This document shows positions 1 to 10,665 of a stretch of DNA of 64,000 bases, piece by piece. The notes under the pieces are model-generated. The model searched no databases and was not told where the DNA came from. It worked only from the letters and a program-made list of their open reading frames with translations. Location of the stretch: assembly GCA_964036275.1 (NCBI GenBank), contig OZ038437.1, positions 16,524,090 to 16,588,089 on the forward strand, read 5' to 3'. Position 1 is the stretch's first letter, and the number at the start of each line of letters is the position of its first letter. The translations under genes and the position numbers were made by a program. This DNA is from Litoditis marina (lineage: Eukaryota; Nematoda; Chromadorea; Rhabditida; Rhabditidae).

Positions 1-161
1 TAGGATGAATAATAAAAAGTCGGAAAAAGAACTAGTGCGTATTGCAACCATCGACCATGTGTATGGCATTAAACATATTGCCACGGGAATACAAACCACA
101 ACGGTAAGCCAAATGTTGACGAACCTTGAGAAATAAATTTGGTCAAAGTCGTTGCCAATAG

Positions 162-230
162 AAAGGCGGTAGTGGTGGTTAGCGTCCTGCTACAAATATT
201 TTGCTCGCAGGTACGATTCCGGCGAGAGAC
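162..230 (+). pseudogene. tRNA-like relic 1
   Basis: A D-arm-like stretch (GTGGTTAGCGTCC) is followed about 30 nt later by a degraded B box (GTACGATTCC) and GGCGAGAG. The middle (CTACAAATATTTTGC) recurs in three other tRNA-like relics in this window (2.4, 30.1 and 57.9 kb), which suggests a shared tRNA-derived SINE head or old tRNA pseudogenes. The cloverleaf is not convincing, so it is not called as a functional tRNA. Confidence 0.4.
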
Positions 231-233
231 CGG

Positions 234-1280
234 AATTCATCAATTTGGCTCTCTCTATAGTATTCGTTCAATGTGTTGTTTAAATGTGCACGAGAGCGTG
301 GAATCTTTTGTATATACTTCGCTGAGCAATAAACAACAATACAGTTACACATGAACCTTCTGAACAATACGAAAACGTTCGTCTCATACATTGGGGTCAC
401 AGACATTACACATGGAGAAACATTCAAGAAATACATTGTCTATTATGCTCGGAAAAACCATCGATTCACAACTCACCAGTTCTAGAAAAGTACTCCAGCA
501 GAGATCTCCAATTTGCTAACTGTGTTAAAGGGGGACAGAAAGGAAAGTTAATATAAAAAAAGATTATCAAGACAAACCGATAAGTATACCTTTCATTAAC
601 TCGAGTCCTGAAGGCGCACGCCCTCTTGGTGATAATTATAAAAAACATGACAGAATCATTAAATATACGACTCATGATAGGTTTTCTGCAAAGGTTACCA
701 GCGAGGTAATATTGTATTTAATCGCATATTACCATTACTCGTTTGTCCTAAAATAGATATGCTCCCATCCATTGTAGTACCCGGGCAGAAACAAAACCAT
801 GATGTCTTTCGTTGATTTGATCAGTTGACTTATATCATTTGTGTGTTCTTTTCATTCATTTCTACAGTAACCCAGAAAGTTCTCCAACCAAAGTGAGATT
901 CACATCAAGAAAGTCTCATGCATTTTCTGGCAGTTTCAACTGTTTACGTGAAAAACGTGAGAGATTGGAATTCATTCGCTCATGTCGTTCGAGAACCTGC
1001 GGTCTGGTCTCGCCAATCAGTACCCGGCAGAAGCATTTGGAGAAGAGCTGAGGGTGAGATCGTTTTTAATGCTTCTCTCTCTTTTTCTTTCTCTTTCTAA
1101 TTCTCTCTATTTTCTCTTTCCTTTTCTCTCTATCTGCATTTCTCGCAACATTTGAAACTCTTCACTCAAAAATAATTCGTGAGGGAATTTATGTAGGTTC
1201 AGAGTTTTTTTTGCACTGAAATCAGACCTTTCTCAAATAGTTGTCATGGAATTGGAAATGAATCTAATGTTCAGTAGCTT
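234..1280. other. No gene seen; CT-rich tract
   Basis: No recognisable gene. The only structure is a pyrimidine-rich stretch at about 1074-1135 (TCTCTC/TTTCTC runs). Short open frames here look like chance frames in AT-rich DNA. Confidence 0.5.
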
Positions 1281-1287
1281 GAAAACC

Positions 1288-1535
1288 TGGTAGACTCTCA
1301 TTTCAGCTCAGTATGTCTAAACAAGCCTGGTAGACAACAATTCCACCTCAGTATGTCTCAGTATGTATAAGACAAACTGAGCTCAAAAATTGCGTTATCA
1401 CAACGTCTCATTGAAAACTGACGTTTCTCTAGAACAGCGCTGTGAGACATACTGAGGCCAATAATTGTCGATACGATTGTTCCAAGGTATCAGTTGTCAA
1501 CGGAACATTGTGATAACGTGCTATGAGACATACTG
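1288..1535. repeat. CAGTATGTCT / AGACATACTG inverted repeat cluster
   Basis: The decamer CAGTATGTCT occurs near 1310-1370 and its complement AGACATACTG near 1444 and 1526. They are embedded in repeated GTAGACAACAATT-type and GATAACGT words in both orientations. This is the look of a decayed palindromic MITE. It abuts the GGTAACC palindrome. Confidence 0.5.
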
Positions 1536-1547
1536 ATGTAAATATTA

Positions 1548-1812
1548 AGGCCAATTCTACAACTAACCGGGTTTTTCCTAACCCTTTTTTTGGTAACCTA
1601 TTTTTGAGGTTACCTTGGTAGGTAACCTGAAAGTAACCTGAAACTAAATTCCGGTTACCGTTCAAACTAACGGTAAAAACCACATTTTGCGTTAGAAAAC
1701 AGGTAACCGGTTCTTTTATTTTAGGTTACCAACCGGTTACCTACTGAGGTAACCTGGAAAATAGGTTACCAAAAGAGGGTTAGGTTACCTAAAAACCCAG
1801 TTAGATATAGAA
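1548..1812. repeat. GGTAACC palindromic element
   Basis: About a dozen GGTAACC/GGTTACC words are arranged so that the left part (ACCGGGTTTTTCCTAACCC...) is roughly the reverse complement of the right part (...GGGTTAGGTTACCTAAAAACCC). The element would fold into a long imperfect hairpin. It looks like a Foldback/MITE-type repeat. No coding content. Confidence 0.6.
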
Positions 1813-2400
1813 TTCACCAAATATTAAACTGTTCTAGGGAAGCGTCAGTTTATAACGAAACATTTTCATAACGCTATATGCATCATATTGGGGCAAATAA
1901 CTGTCTACAAGGTTTTCAGGTATATTAACACGGAAAGCATATTGAAAACTAAGAAACCTCCAAGAGAAATGTATAAGAACTATGTTCATGGACCTAAAAA
2001 TCATGAAAACAAATATATGTCACATTATCGAAATTTTCTGTCTCTGTTACACAAAATCTCTGCTTTCACATTTTAATGTTGTAGTTCTGTAGATTTTGTA
2101 ATTTTCGCTAAAAGTAGGTTAGTGCAACATACATCGTAGATTTCCTGTGGAAAAACACGAACGGTGTTGGTAGTTGAATGCCGTTTGTTGAGTTCACACT
2201 ACAAAAAAGTTACTTCCTGTACATTTCTCTGTAGAACTGTCGAGACTGTGTTTGTAGTGTATGTTGCTACTGCGAAACTATAAAAAGATTTGGTCACTGC
2301 TTCTATATTTGTTGCCAACGGAACTACAAAAAAGTACTATATACGTCAGATTTCGCTGTGTACGGACACATGACTTTGATTCAGAAGCCTGAAGACTATG

Positions 2401-2470
2401 TGCTCTCACAACGCAGTGGTTAGCGTCCAGCTACTGACCTTTAGCAGGCAGGTTCGATTCCGGCGAGAGA
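2401..2470 (+). pseudogene. tRNA-like relic 2
   Basis: Best-preserved tRNA-like relic. ACGC-AGTGGTTA-GCGT forms a 4-bp D-arm, GCAGG-TTCGATT-CCGGC forms a T-arm with one mismatch, and GAGA near the 3' end can pair with TCTC near the 5' end. The anticodon arm is poor (GCTA/TAGC around an 8-nt loop). Probably a tRNA pseudogene or SINE head rather than a working tRNA. Confidence 0.45.
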
Positions 2471-3739
2471 AAACAATATTTAAATTTCCTGCCTCTACAT
2501 AGCTTTATAGGATTGTCGCCATGGTGAGGGTGGCTATACTTGGCCGGAGTGGACTTTCATGTCCATTGCGATTCTTCTCGGATTCGGTCTCTTGGGAATG
2601 GCGTATTGGAACTTGGTGAGCTGGAGTTTTTTGTAGTTATCATGAATCTATGATAATTCACTGGACAGCGTGAATGGTGTAGCATACGGCAGCATTCGAT
2701 ATATGTAACTTTTCACTCAATTAGTAACTTCTCACAAACAATACTGCCAATATTCCGCGAATAGCAAGTTACAAATGCACGAGCATAGAGGCTTAAACTG
2801 TTGCCGAATCTCCTTAACTAATATGAGATACCAACTCGACAAGGCTCGATTCAAGCTGATCTCGATAGCCTGCCGACCTAGAAGTTCACGTGAATTTTAA
2901 CAAACTGATTATGATCGTAGCGCTAATAAGTAGTGAAACTTGCATTTCAATAGTTTCAGAACTCGGATTTCATGGTCGTCAATTTGTGAACTGTTAATAA
3001 CATTTATATTCACGTGGAATGTGTGAAAAACAACAGCATTTATGAAATATTCGCTAGTCCCCATTCGTAGTGACTATAATCAGATGTTGTGAACTTGTAA
3101 CAAATGCTATAGTGTCAAACTCGATGTATCTTCATGTAGAGTTTCATATCATTATTTTTATTCTCAGTTTGGACAGAACTACTTTTCCATAGTCGCGAAT
3201 GTCCTGAATATAAACAAGTTTGTAAAAGCAGTGGTTTCACTAGAAAACACTGATTACTGTAGAAGTCCACGTTATTTTGACACTGACTGTATATGTCTGT
3301 TCCAGAAGCTGAGCGACATGAGACACCAGCTCCAGCTCACAAATACCGTATTGAGGGATCATTCGAACCGACGTAGGAAGTAATGTTGTTTCTCGAAGTT
3401 GGATTATTTTCAATAAACTCTTGTGTCTTCTCAAGCTTTGTTGATTTTTTATTTTTTCAATCATTGTGGTTCAGTTTTGTTAGGTACATCGAATTAACCA
3501 TACAAATTCAAATGCTTTCATAATATCGTGATTACAATCTGGAATGAACAAGGTATAGTAGGAATTATGTTTTGGAGAAACACACCATCAATAAGATAGC
3601 TCAAACAATGTTTTCCTTCTACAGGAAACTTACCTGAACATAATAAACCTGACGTTGTTCTGAAAAAAAGTCTGAAAAAATTGCAGCTATTTTGAGTGGT
3701 TCGTTGAACCAATTATATTCATGTTGGTTTTCGCATTAA
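2471..3739. other. No gene seen
   Basis: AT-rich sequence without supportable exons. GTGAATGGTGTAGCATAC at about 2671 recurs at about 10558, marking a dispersed repeat. Nothing else is recognised. Confidence 0.45.
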
Positions 3740-3897
3740 AATTGGAATTTCGAATAAATTTTGGCAGAGTGCCAAAGCTGAAATGAGTCTCGAAGCGAGA
3801 CCCTGATAAATGGTCGAAACCATTTCGAATTTATCAGGAGCGAGCTCTGGCGAGCTTTTCTTTATCCAAGTTTTATGGTTCTAATAGTGCGGTTTGA
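3740..3897. repeat. 158-bp multi-hairpin repeat, copy 1
   Basis: Apparently identical to 6429-6586. Four consecutive perfect hairpins are visible: TTTGGCA-gag-TGCCAAA, GTCTCG-aag-CGAGAC, CCTGATAAAT...ATTTATCAGG enclosing GGT-cgaa-ACC, and AGCTC-tggc-GAGCT. This density of stems suggests a structured RNA end or a foldback terminus of a mobile element. Copy 2 continues into an 804-bp insertion; this copy stops at GCGGTTTGA. Confidence 0.85.
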
Positions 3898-4525
3898 TAA
3901 AATTTTACTAAAAATTTTCGGCAGAATTTCTATTCTCTGGCACACTGTTCTTACACAGCTTCATTTGACCATTTTACAGGTCCATTTCAGGCACCATGCC
4001 TTCTATTCATGCTATATTCTTCGGTTTATGAATTTTTTGAGACAAATTATTGCGTCATCTTATGACCAAGTGCAACACAATACATCGGTTTCTTAGTGTG
4101 GTAGTTAAAACCAGCACACACCTCAGCCCCTCGTGTCCCCATCATTATACATGTGTGTCCGTTCAGAAATTAGTTATTCCCCTATCTCAACGGGTCCCCT
4201 ATATTTGCAAACATTTTTCATTCACTCTATTTCTATATTCGAGTTTCATTCATCCTTTTCAATAGCAGTAATTCCCAGTTAGTTCCCTTGTCAGTGCTGC
4301 GAAAGGTCGACAGTTCTAGATTTCAATATTCTCTATTTGTGCTATTCATGGCGCCTGTGTTAGGCAGGAAGGTATATGACGTTCTTGTGCTCTTGTGCAC
4401 GTGTAGCAGCTCATGGCGGCACCGATCTACATATTCGAGGGTTTTCTATAATGGAGAGCAGAGTTCCAGCCGCAGTGCCTATATTCTCGATTGTGTCCTA
4501 TCGCCTATTGCGAGAGGTTGAAAGG
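3898..4525. other. No gene seen
   Basis: Short overlapping open frames without recognisable domains or splice context. Nothing supportable. Confidence 0.4.
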
Positions 4526-5510
4526 CGTCATGACGTCATATATTTGGTCTGCACCTCGTATCTCGATGCGAAGGTGGCTCGTATCTCGATGCGATGTTGA
4601 TATCTATGTGTGAGGAACGTGTTTCCGGTTGGAAATAGTATTTTCCCATGTTTGGAGTAGTTTGCTTCCAAACGCACAGAGAATTCAACCCAGAAAAGTC
4701 TTATTTTATTTTTGCTCAAAATCTTTTCCACATTTCTGCTTCAAAATTTACACATTTCTGCATCAAAATTACTGTATCATTGAATTGTTAGGAAAAGAAA
4801 GCTTTTTCCAGCGTTTTCGCTATTGTGTTTTGGAGAGTTTATCGGTGCAGATATACGACAAGGAACACGGAGCATCCAACTGTGGAAATTTATTTGCTCT
4901 GGAAATTATACTATGTGCTATCTCTCGAGAGGCGAATGTTGACGGTTAAGTCAAGTGCGTACAAAAGCTTGCACGCATGCACGAGTCAAGTTTAGAAGTT
5001 TGACTTTCTTCGATTAGAACGTATATTTTGACCTTATTGAGCATTCATCCAGGAAAATCATTATTTTTCGTGTCATGACGACATATATTTGGTTTTCACC
5101 TGCAAGGTGGCTCGTATCTCGATGCGATATAGTCAGCTCCGTGAGAAGGGCGGGTATTTTCTCTAAAGAACTATTTGAAGTAATAATCTCTAGTCTAGTG
5201 CTGCCTTTCATTGTTAGGAAGGAAACGTTTTTTCCGAGTATATTATCGAGTATACTGTGTACCGAGTTACGTTGTCGCAGGAATTTTATCAGCTTTATCC
5301 TGTTACATGTTAAATTTATGGAACTGGAATTTTTGCGTCGGTAGACAACGCTTTCAAAAGAGTGTCTAATGAGTATATCTAGTTGTCTAAGGATGTCATG
5401 GCGTTATATGTAGTTTACATCTCCAAGGTGGTTCGTATACCGATTCGACGTTGTTTTTACATGTGACATGTGTGAGGATCGTGTATTCGGTTGGAAGTGC
5501 AACTTCTTCC
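4526..5510 (+). repeat. Diverged tandem triplicate
   Basis: A unit containing GTCATGACGTCATATATTTGG, then AAGGTGGCTCGTATCTCGAT and a downstream GTGTGAGGA.CGTGT..CGGTTGGAA occurs near 4526-4640, 5072-5160 and 5391-5510. In between, TGTTAGGAARGAAA...TTTTTCC recurs near 4790 and 5212. Spacing is about 320-550 bp. The copies are well diverged, so this is an old tandem array. No conserved open frame was found through all three. Confidence 0.6.
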
Positions 5511-6364
5511 AGTGAGACATCAGATTTTGCGGAGCTAATAGTGCCCTTATCCGAGGGAATAGGAAAATCATTTATTTTCTACAACGACTAGCTTTGGCCT
5601 GAAATTCTTTAACTAACCAGGCCTGTGACAGGTTTACCATTTTCCCCGTTCTATAGTTTAAAAGGAAGCCACGTTTTCTGCGGGTTTTTTTGTCATGTTA
5701 CTCCAGATATCATTCATGGTACAGTCTAGTCGTAGGGAGTGGTAAGAGCTACAGAGGATCGGCGGAAAACTCGGCATTCAGGGTTTTGGAATTTTGTCTA
5801 CTTCATGTCTACTGAAGTTTTATACTGTCCGTTTCTCTCGAGATACGGCTGACGTTCTGTGCAAGTGTTGGGCGCCCCTGGAAGGTATTCAGCCCAGCCG
5901 GTCAGCTTTTGGTCTTCAGTTATGAGGCCACAGGGAAAATAACTATTAATCGAGTGTCTACCCACAGCTTCAAATAGTTCTGTTTATGGGAATCGAACAG
6001 TAGTTCTTGTACAATCCGTGGAATCTCAATATCTAGGTGAAAACTGTATCGGAACTAACAGCAGTGGCCGTTAGTCGCTCGCATTTCTAGAAGGTCTGTT
6101 GAATTAAAAAAAAAAATATATATATATATATACTGTGTATACTTCAAAACTATACTGGAATTCTGGTTCAATGGGGCGGGTAAGCGAGCGTCTGTTTCAT
6201 TCTATGTGCTCGGCTATACTTCACTTTATCAATTTCTCAAGACGTCTTTCAGTAATTTTTCGTAGAAGAGTCTCAGTTGCAGACGTGAAAAGCCTCGGGT
6301 AGATGTTCCTTTCTATTGTCTCAGTCTCCACGTTCCGCCTTAGTTCGCCGACTTTGTTTGATCC
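5511..6364. other. No gene seen; short TA microsatellite
   Basis: Contains an A-run joined to a (TA)n tract at about 6107-6131 and otherwise unrecognised sequence. Confidence 0.45.
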
Positions 6365-6430
6365 ATGAAGCTTTCTACTCTCAAAATGTTTTCGAAATTT
6401 TGGTTATGCCGTAGTTATACGGAGGTATAA
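6365..6430. repeat. 66-bp direct repeat, left copy
   Basis: Apparently identical to 7235-7300 (starts ATGAAGCTTTCTACTCTC, ends GGAGGTATAA). The two copies flank the 804-bp insertion exactly, so they are read as a long target-site duplication. Confidence 0.8.
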
Positions 6431-7234
6431 TTGGAATTTCGAATAAATTTTGGCAGAGTGCCAAAGCTGAAATGAGTCTCGAAGCGAGACCCTGATAAAT
6501 GGTCGAAACCATTTCGAATTTATCAGGAGCGAGCTCTGGCGAGCTTTTCTTTATCCAAGTTTTATGGTTCTAATAGTGCGGTTTGAACCCACCCACCCAC
6601 CCTTCGTTCAAACCGCGGGATTCGAGGGCGTATGAGTAAACTATCCGGGAAAAAGCTCGCCATCAAGTGAATAGTATGTTACCAGTGTTATAATTCACTC
6701 TGCAAGGCATTCTGAGTAACAGCCGACTGGCTGTTCGGTAATTACCTAACCCGATCAGACAATAATTTTCGGTCTTCCCTAATTATCTGTTTGCTTTTAA
6801 CAAAGTGTGAGCTTATCAAGAGTGCAGAGATCGGAATTTTGGAAGTTCCTGTGGTTGCCGGGAAAATCGGATGCTGTACCACGTCATACTACTCAGAACT
6901 GTGCACTACGGCTGGGGTATTTTCACGCGGATAGTGGCAACCCAGGGGCTACCAATAATTCGAGGTGAACCAACGACAAGGTAAAATAGGAAAACAGGGC
7001 TGAATATCCAATCTTAACAAACATCAGGGGTAAGTTGCCTTTCTTACTTGGCTTTGTTCGTCTTATTCATCTTTTCAGGGAATCAGTTTCATTCATTCAC
7101 ATATGTTTCCCTCGTGTATGTATATATATTGCTCACCATTGTAATTCGTTTGAGTACAATGTATGTCTAGTTGTTTTTGCTGCTTGTCGTTGGTTTGTGT
7201 TGTATTGTGTTGTTATCATGCACTATTGGTCCAA
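6431..7234. mobile_element. 804-bp non-autonomous insertion with hairpin-rich end
   Basis: The segment between two 66-bp direct repeats. It opens with the 158-bp multi-hairpin block shared with 3740-3897, then adds a further hairpin, CGGTTTGAAC...GTTCAAACCG, around an (ACCC)n stretch at about 6580-6614. There is no substantial open frame. Variable, long target duplications are known for some LINE-mobilised elements, so it could be a SINE-like or deleted LINE copy. The superfamily is not resolved. Confidence 0.7.
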
Positions 7235-7300
7235 ATGAAGCTTTCTACTCTCAAAATGTTTTCGAAATTTTGGTTATGCCGTAGTTATACGGAGGTATAA
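7235..7300. repeat. 66-bp direct repeat, right copy
   Basis: Second copy of the 66-bp duplication; see 6365-6430. Confidence 0.8.
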
Positions 7301-7339
7301 CGTCCGTTGTGTTGCAGTGCGTCTCTGTTATCTTGACTT

Positions 7340-7351
7340 GCGAGCGGTCGC
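7340..7351 (+). repeat. GC hairpin A (GCGA-gcgg-TCGC)
   Basis: Core of a GC-rich block (CTTGCGAGCGGTCGCGCAGC). Downstream it shares GGCTGGTT and TTGTTGCCACCC with the block at 12725. It lies about 200 bp upstream of cassette 1. Confidence 0.6.
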
Positions 7352-7542
7352 GCAGCGTGTCTTTTTGATCGAGACACCCAGGCTGGTTAAACGTTATTGT
7401 TGCCACCCTGTTCTATATTCCACAATTCAATTTTCATTTCACACAGTTTTCAGAAATTAACCCAATCTTTTTTGGCGTGTAAAAATGATTCATAGAACGC
7501 ATTAGGTTTTTTACTCAAATTAATTAATGAATTTTGTTTCAG

Positions 7543-7610
7543 ATGCTTACATCAACAAAAATCTGACATATATTCAGACGGTTTACCTTCACAATCCGCT
7601 CATTTCAAAG
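7543..7610 (+). repeat. Hairpin cassette 1
   Basis: Follows TTTTGTTTCAG and ends ...TTTCAAAG|GTAAAG. HP1 is GATG-ctta-CATC. HP2 (7562-7578) is TCTGA-CATATAT-TCAGA, a fully compensated variant of the consensus stem. In the phase shared with other units it is open throughout and contains SDIYSD and a terminal HFKG, so it could be a real 68-nt exon. Confidence 0.7.
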
Positions 7611-8530
7611 GTAAAGTGGTAATTCAAAACAGAAACCTGCATGGTTTAATTGTAAAAACGTTATAGAAACTACGTGCTCTGTGAAAATGGTGAAAGAAAA
7701 CTGCAGGAACAAGAAAAATATCGTACTTTCTCGAATTGATGTTTGAGAAACTGACTGGTTTTGAAAATGTGTTCTAGCTACATTCACGGAAAGATCTATC
7801 AACGTGAGATATTTTTCAGTCATAATTTCAACAATTGGTGGTGCAATGTTTTGTAGAAAATGTAAAACTAAACCGAATAGAGACAGTTCAATTGCATCAT
7901 AATGTTCATAATGTTTCTCTGTGAAATAAAATTCCTGTGATTTTTCAGAATTAGCATCTCTGGAGTTCAATGGCATAAGAACACATAATGCGATACCCGA
8001 TAATTTTCAGCAGATTGAAATATTTTAGAGTAAGTTCCAAATTCGTAGTAAAACTATAAATCAAGTCCAGCAATTAATGCTACACTTGACTTTCTGGGAA
8101 ATAAAGTTTGAGAATCTTTCACAAAACGTTTTAATCTCGAAAAAATGCTACACAGAACCGGAATTATGATGAGAAATCGGAACTTATCCCGAATGAACTG
8201 AGTTCACAATGAATAGCAATGTTTTCTGACCTACGAGAAATTGAACCACATTTCCAAAACCAGCCCTCGAGAGCGGAGAAAGGGTTACAACTAGCGTAAT
8301 CAACATATTTCTCTTCTTTTCCGGTGTTCTTATACGTTTAGATTACCAAATGTTCAGAATTGTAATAGGATACTCAGGAATTAAGGTAGAAGTTGAATGA
8401 TTCCAGCTTTTCACAACGAAAAATCCTCCATGTTGTCGTATAATACACGTTTCGGTACACGTTTTACATGTTTCGTTTCACATTGAGTAGTATACATGTT
8501 CTCGCTCCTTATTGATCAAATCATTTTCAG

Positions 8531-8611
8531 AAAGCACCACCATGTTTTTTGGATAGAAACCGACTCAAAAGGCAACCTAGAAGGCAAAGTAGTCGAAATG
8601 TATCATAAATG
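8531..8611 (+). CDS. Possible exon, basic peptide
   Basis: Bounded by ATTTTCAG and ATG|GTGAGA. One frame is open for 25 codons (begins KAPPCFLDRN, Arg/Gln-rich after that) and then hits TAA just before the donor. Not recognised. It lies about 500 bp upstream of cassette 2 and could be an upstream or terminal exon of that unit. Confidence 0.25.
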
Positions 8612-8707
8612 GTGAGATTAAAACTGTTTACATTAACTCAACAGTTCCAACAACACCAAACCAAAATGAACCTGGGTTAAAATAAGAGATATGCTTGAAG
8701 TAAATTA

Positions 8708-8817
8708 AATAGTCACGTGAAGTTAGCATGCCAATGAGGAATCGTACACTTTGTCATGGCATGTTTCTGAGGTTTGCTGTGTTAAACATGTTTCAAGTGA
8801 CTGTGCAAATGACTAAC
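8708..8817 (+). repeat. CACGTGAA...CTGACTAAC repeat, copy 1
   Basis: Shares ordered words with 14090-14200 (+) and, inverted, with 43830-43935: AGTTAGCAATC/GCCAATGAG, CGTGCACTTTGTC, GCATGTTTCTGA, TGTTTCACGTGA and GACTAAC. A diverged interspersed repeat, likely a MITE. Confidence 0.6.
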
Positions 8818-9049
8818 AGTATAAACAACTTTATTCCTTTCGGATAAGAAACTGACTGTTTTTTCAGTATCTGATACAGATGAAGCTGAACTGTGAGAAA
8901 TTCCAAGAACGTACAGTGCATAAAATAAACTGATCTCTTTAGGGTACCTGAGTTGTTCCTGAATTTTCTCGCCAAAAATGATAATTACTCTGAACCGTGC
9001 AAAAAACAAGTACGAGCATTTCAAGAAATACACATATGTACATTTTCAG

Positions 9050-9132
9050 AAGCGTGCATCTAGAAATCAAAGTTCGACATATACTCGAACTGTACTTAGT
9101 AATAACGTACACTCACGTATGGAATCAAAAAG
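9050..9132 (+). repeat. Hairpin cassette 2
   Basis: Follows ACATTTTCAG and ends ATCAAAAAG|GTTCG (weak donor). HP2 (9072-9090) is GTTCGA-CATATAC-TCGAAC, a perfect 6-bp stem. The FDIYSN frame is present but has stop codons either side, so it is not obviously coding. Confidence 0.65.
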
Positions 9133-9280
9133 GTTCGTTCTCTTTCTTGCATTGCAGAACCTCTGCTATGTAAGGTTAAAGTCATGTAGATAGACTGACA
9201 GCGAAATATAAGATTTCGTCGTGTTCGGGGTGACCTCCTTGAGCAAAAGGTCATAAACAAATGAGGTCTCCAGTTCCAGT

Positions 9281-9348
9281 TGTGGTTTGATCAGCAAGTA
9301 CAAACGTGTTTGCGAATTACGTTTAACGAGATCAAGGATCAAACTACA
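9281..9348. repeat. Inverted pair of TGTRGTTTGATC boxes
   Basis: TGTGGTTTGATC at 9281 faces GATCAAACTACA at 9337. The same head-to-head arrangement with a similar spacer is present at 32274, 54884 and 61790. It could form a cruciform or be a dimer-type binding site. Confidence 0.55.
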
Positions 9349-9399
9349 AAATGAAAGGAGAAACTTGCATCTCTCTGCCGTGCGCTGATCTTTCCACTA

Positions 9400-10480
9400 T
9401 TGTCGAACAGCATGTTCCTACTAATGTTCAGATTCTCTTTCTCATATGTTGCTTCGAGCACAGAAAAAATTGTGAGATATTCAGAAATGCAAAATACACA
9501 GGAGGTTTTGCCTGAACTGCGAATACTAGTGAACAGTTAGTGTACAAGTGTACTAATTGCAAAACTTGTATTAGGTCTGAGTTATTGAGTTGAAACGAAC
9601 TAATCTCGCCAGGCTAACTAACCATCAAATACAATGTCATCCATATCTAATTTACAGCTTTTCAAAACAAACAAAGACGTTATTCGGTTTTTCTCACATG
9701 TTTTCCAGTTTTCGAAAGACTTCATTCTGAATATACTTGTTATTTTCAGATTTGAACACAAATGTTGAACGTGAGGGATTCCGAAAACTAGGAGCAGCAA
9801 CCTTCGCTGTGCTCTAATTCACTACTATCGCACGAAGAGGCAGACGCTATACGACTGATACCATCCTGTTAATTATAGTTTGGTGAGATTATGACCTAAA
9901 GAAGAGAGAGAGAGAGAACAACACATTCGGTGAATTGTGAAGTTTTTAACTTAGTTAATCATGCAATCACGCATCAATTTTTAGTCGATTATCTTCCAGA
10001 TGTTTATATCATTGGAAAACTACAAATACAGTGCGAAACATACCATTCAGACTTTCGAGAAAGGCAAATTCTGTACAATGCTTTCTCTCGGGATTCTATA
10101 AGTGATTAACTCTTCCAGATGAACCTAAATATCCACTTTGTTCCTGGGAACCTTGGAAAAGTGTTCACTTGACTTCATCAAACAACGCTAGGATGACATA
10201 TACTCGATCCGTTTCATTTTGATCTGATCTAAATTATAACAATTTTTAACTGTATCACAGTTATGATGTATGTCGCGCTGTAAATGAAACGTTTCAAAAA
10301 ATAATTGGCATTGTTGGTTTTGTCAAGAAAACACGGACGCAGTGTTGTAATAAAACATAATTTTAATCACGAATCTAATTTTTTCGATATTGTTGAGTCG
10401 GTGACTATTCTTTCACACAAGCAAACACACGAGTATGACATATGTACACATGAGTATTCAAGTTAGTTTGTTTCCAAATG
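9400..10480. other. No gene seen apart from a degraded cassette
   Basis: At 10191-10210 GGATGA-CATATAC-TCGATCC is a degraded cassette hairpin. Around it the frame LDFIKQR-stop-DDIYS is clearly related to the LEFVKQLQDDLYSS exon at 33.1 and 55.8 kb, so this is a relic of that exon. Confidence 0.5.
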
Positions 10481-10494
10481 TGTTCAACTGGCGG

Positions 10495-10665
10495 CGTATC
10501 AACCTCTTCAACCTCATGAGAAGTTCATATGAGTTTCTCATAGGCTACTCGTGAACTGTGAATGGTGTAGCATACAATCAACAGAATCTCATCAGGAGCT
10601 CTTGCTAATAGCTCATGAGGTTATCTCGTGAAATTTTGTGAAGATTGCTACACTACCTGGTTGAA
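10495..10665 (+). repeat. CATGAG hairpin repeat, copy 1
   Basis: Begins CAACCTCATGAGAAGTT and contains several CTCATGAG-type self-complementary words and TTCTCATA. It is a diverged relative of 45780-45940 (and its duplicate at 49590-49750), the family into which the RTE element inserted. Confidence 0.5.

Noticed and set aside
3753..3897. Hammerhead ribozyme in the multi-hairpin repeat (CTGATAAATGGTCGAAACC resembles CTGANGA...GAAAC).
   Set aside because: The invariant CUGANGA core is broken (TAA in place of NGA) and no stem arrangement with a cleavage triplet could be placed.
7605..7976. Minus-strand 123-codon ORF as a gene.
   Set aside because: No domain, splice context or paralog; it lies antisense to the cassette locus and is compatible with chance in AT-rich DNA.
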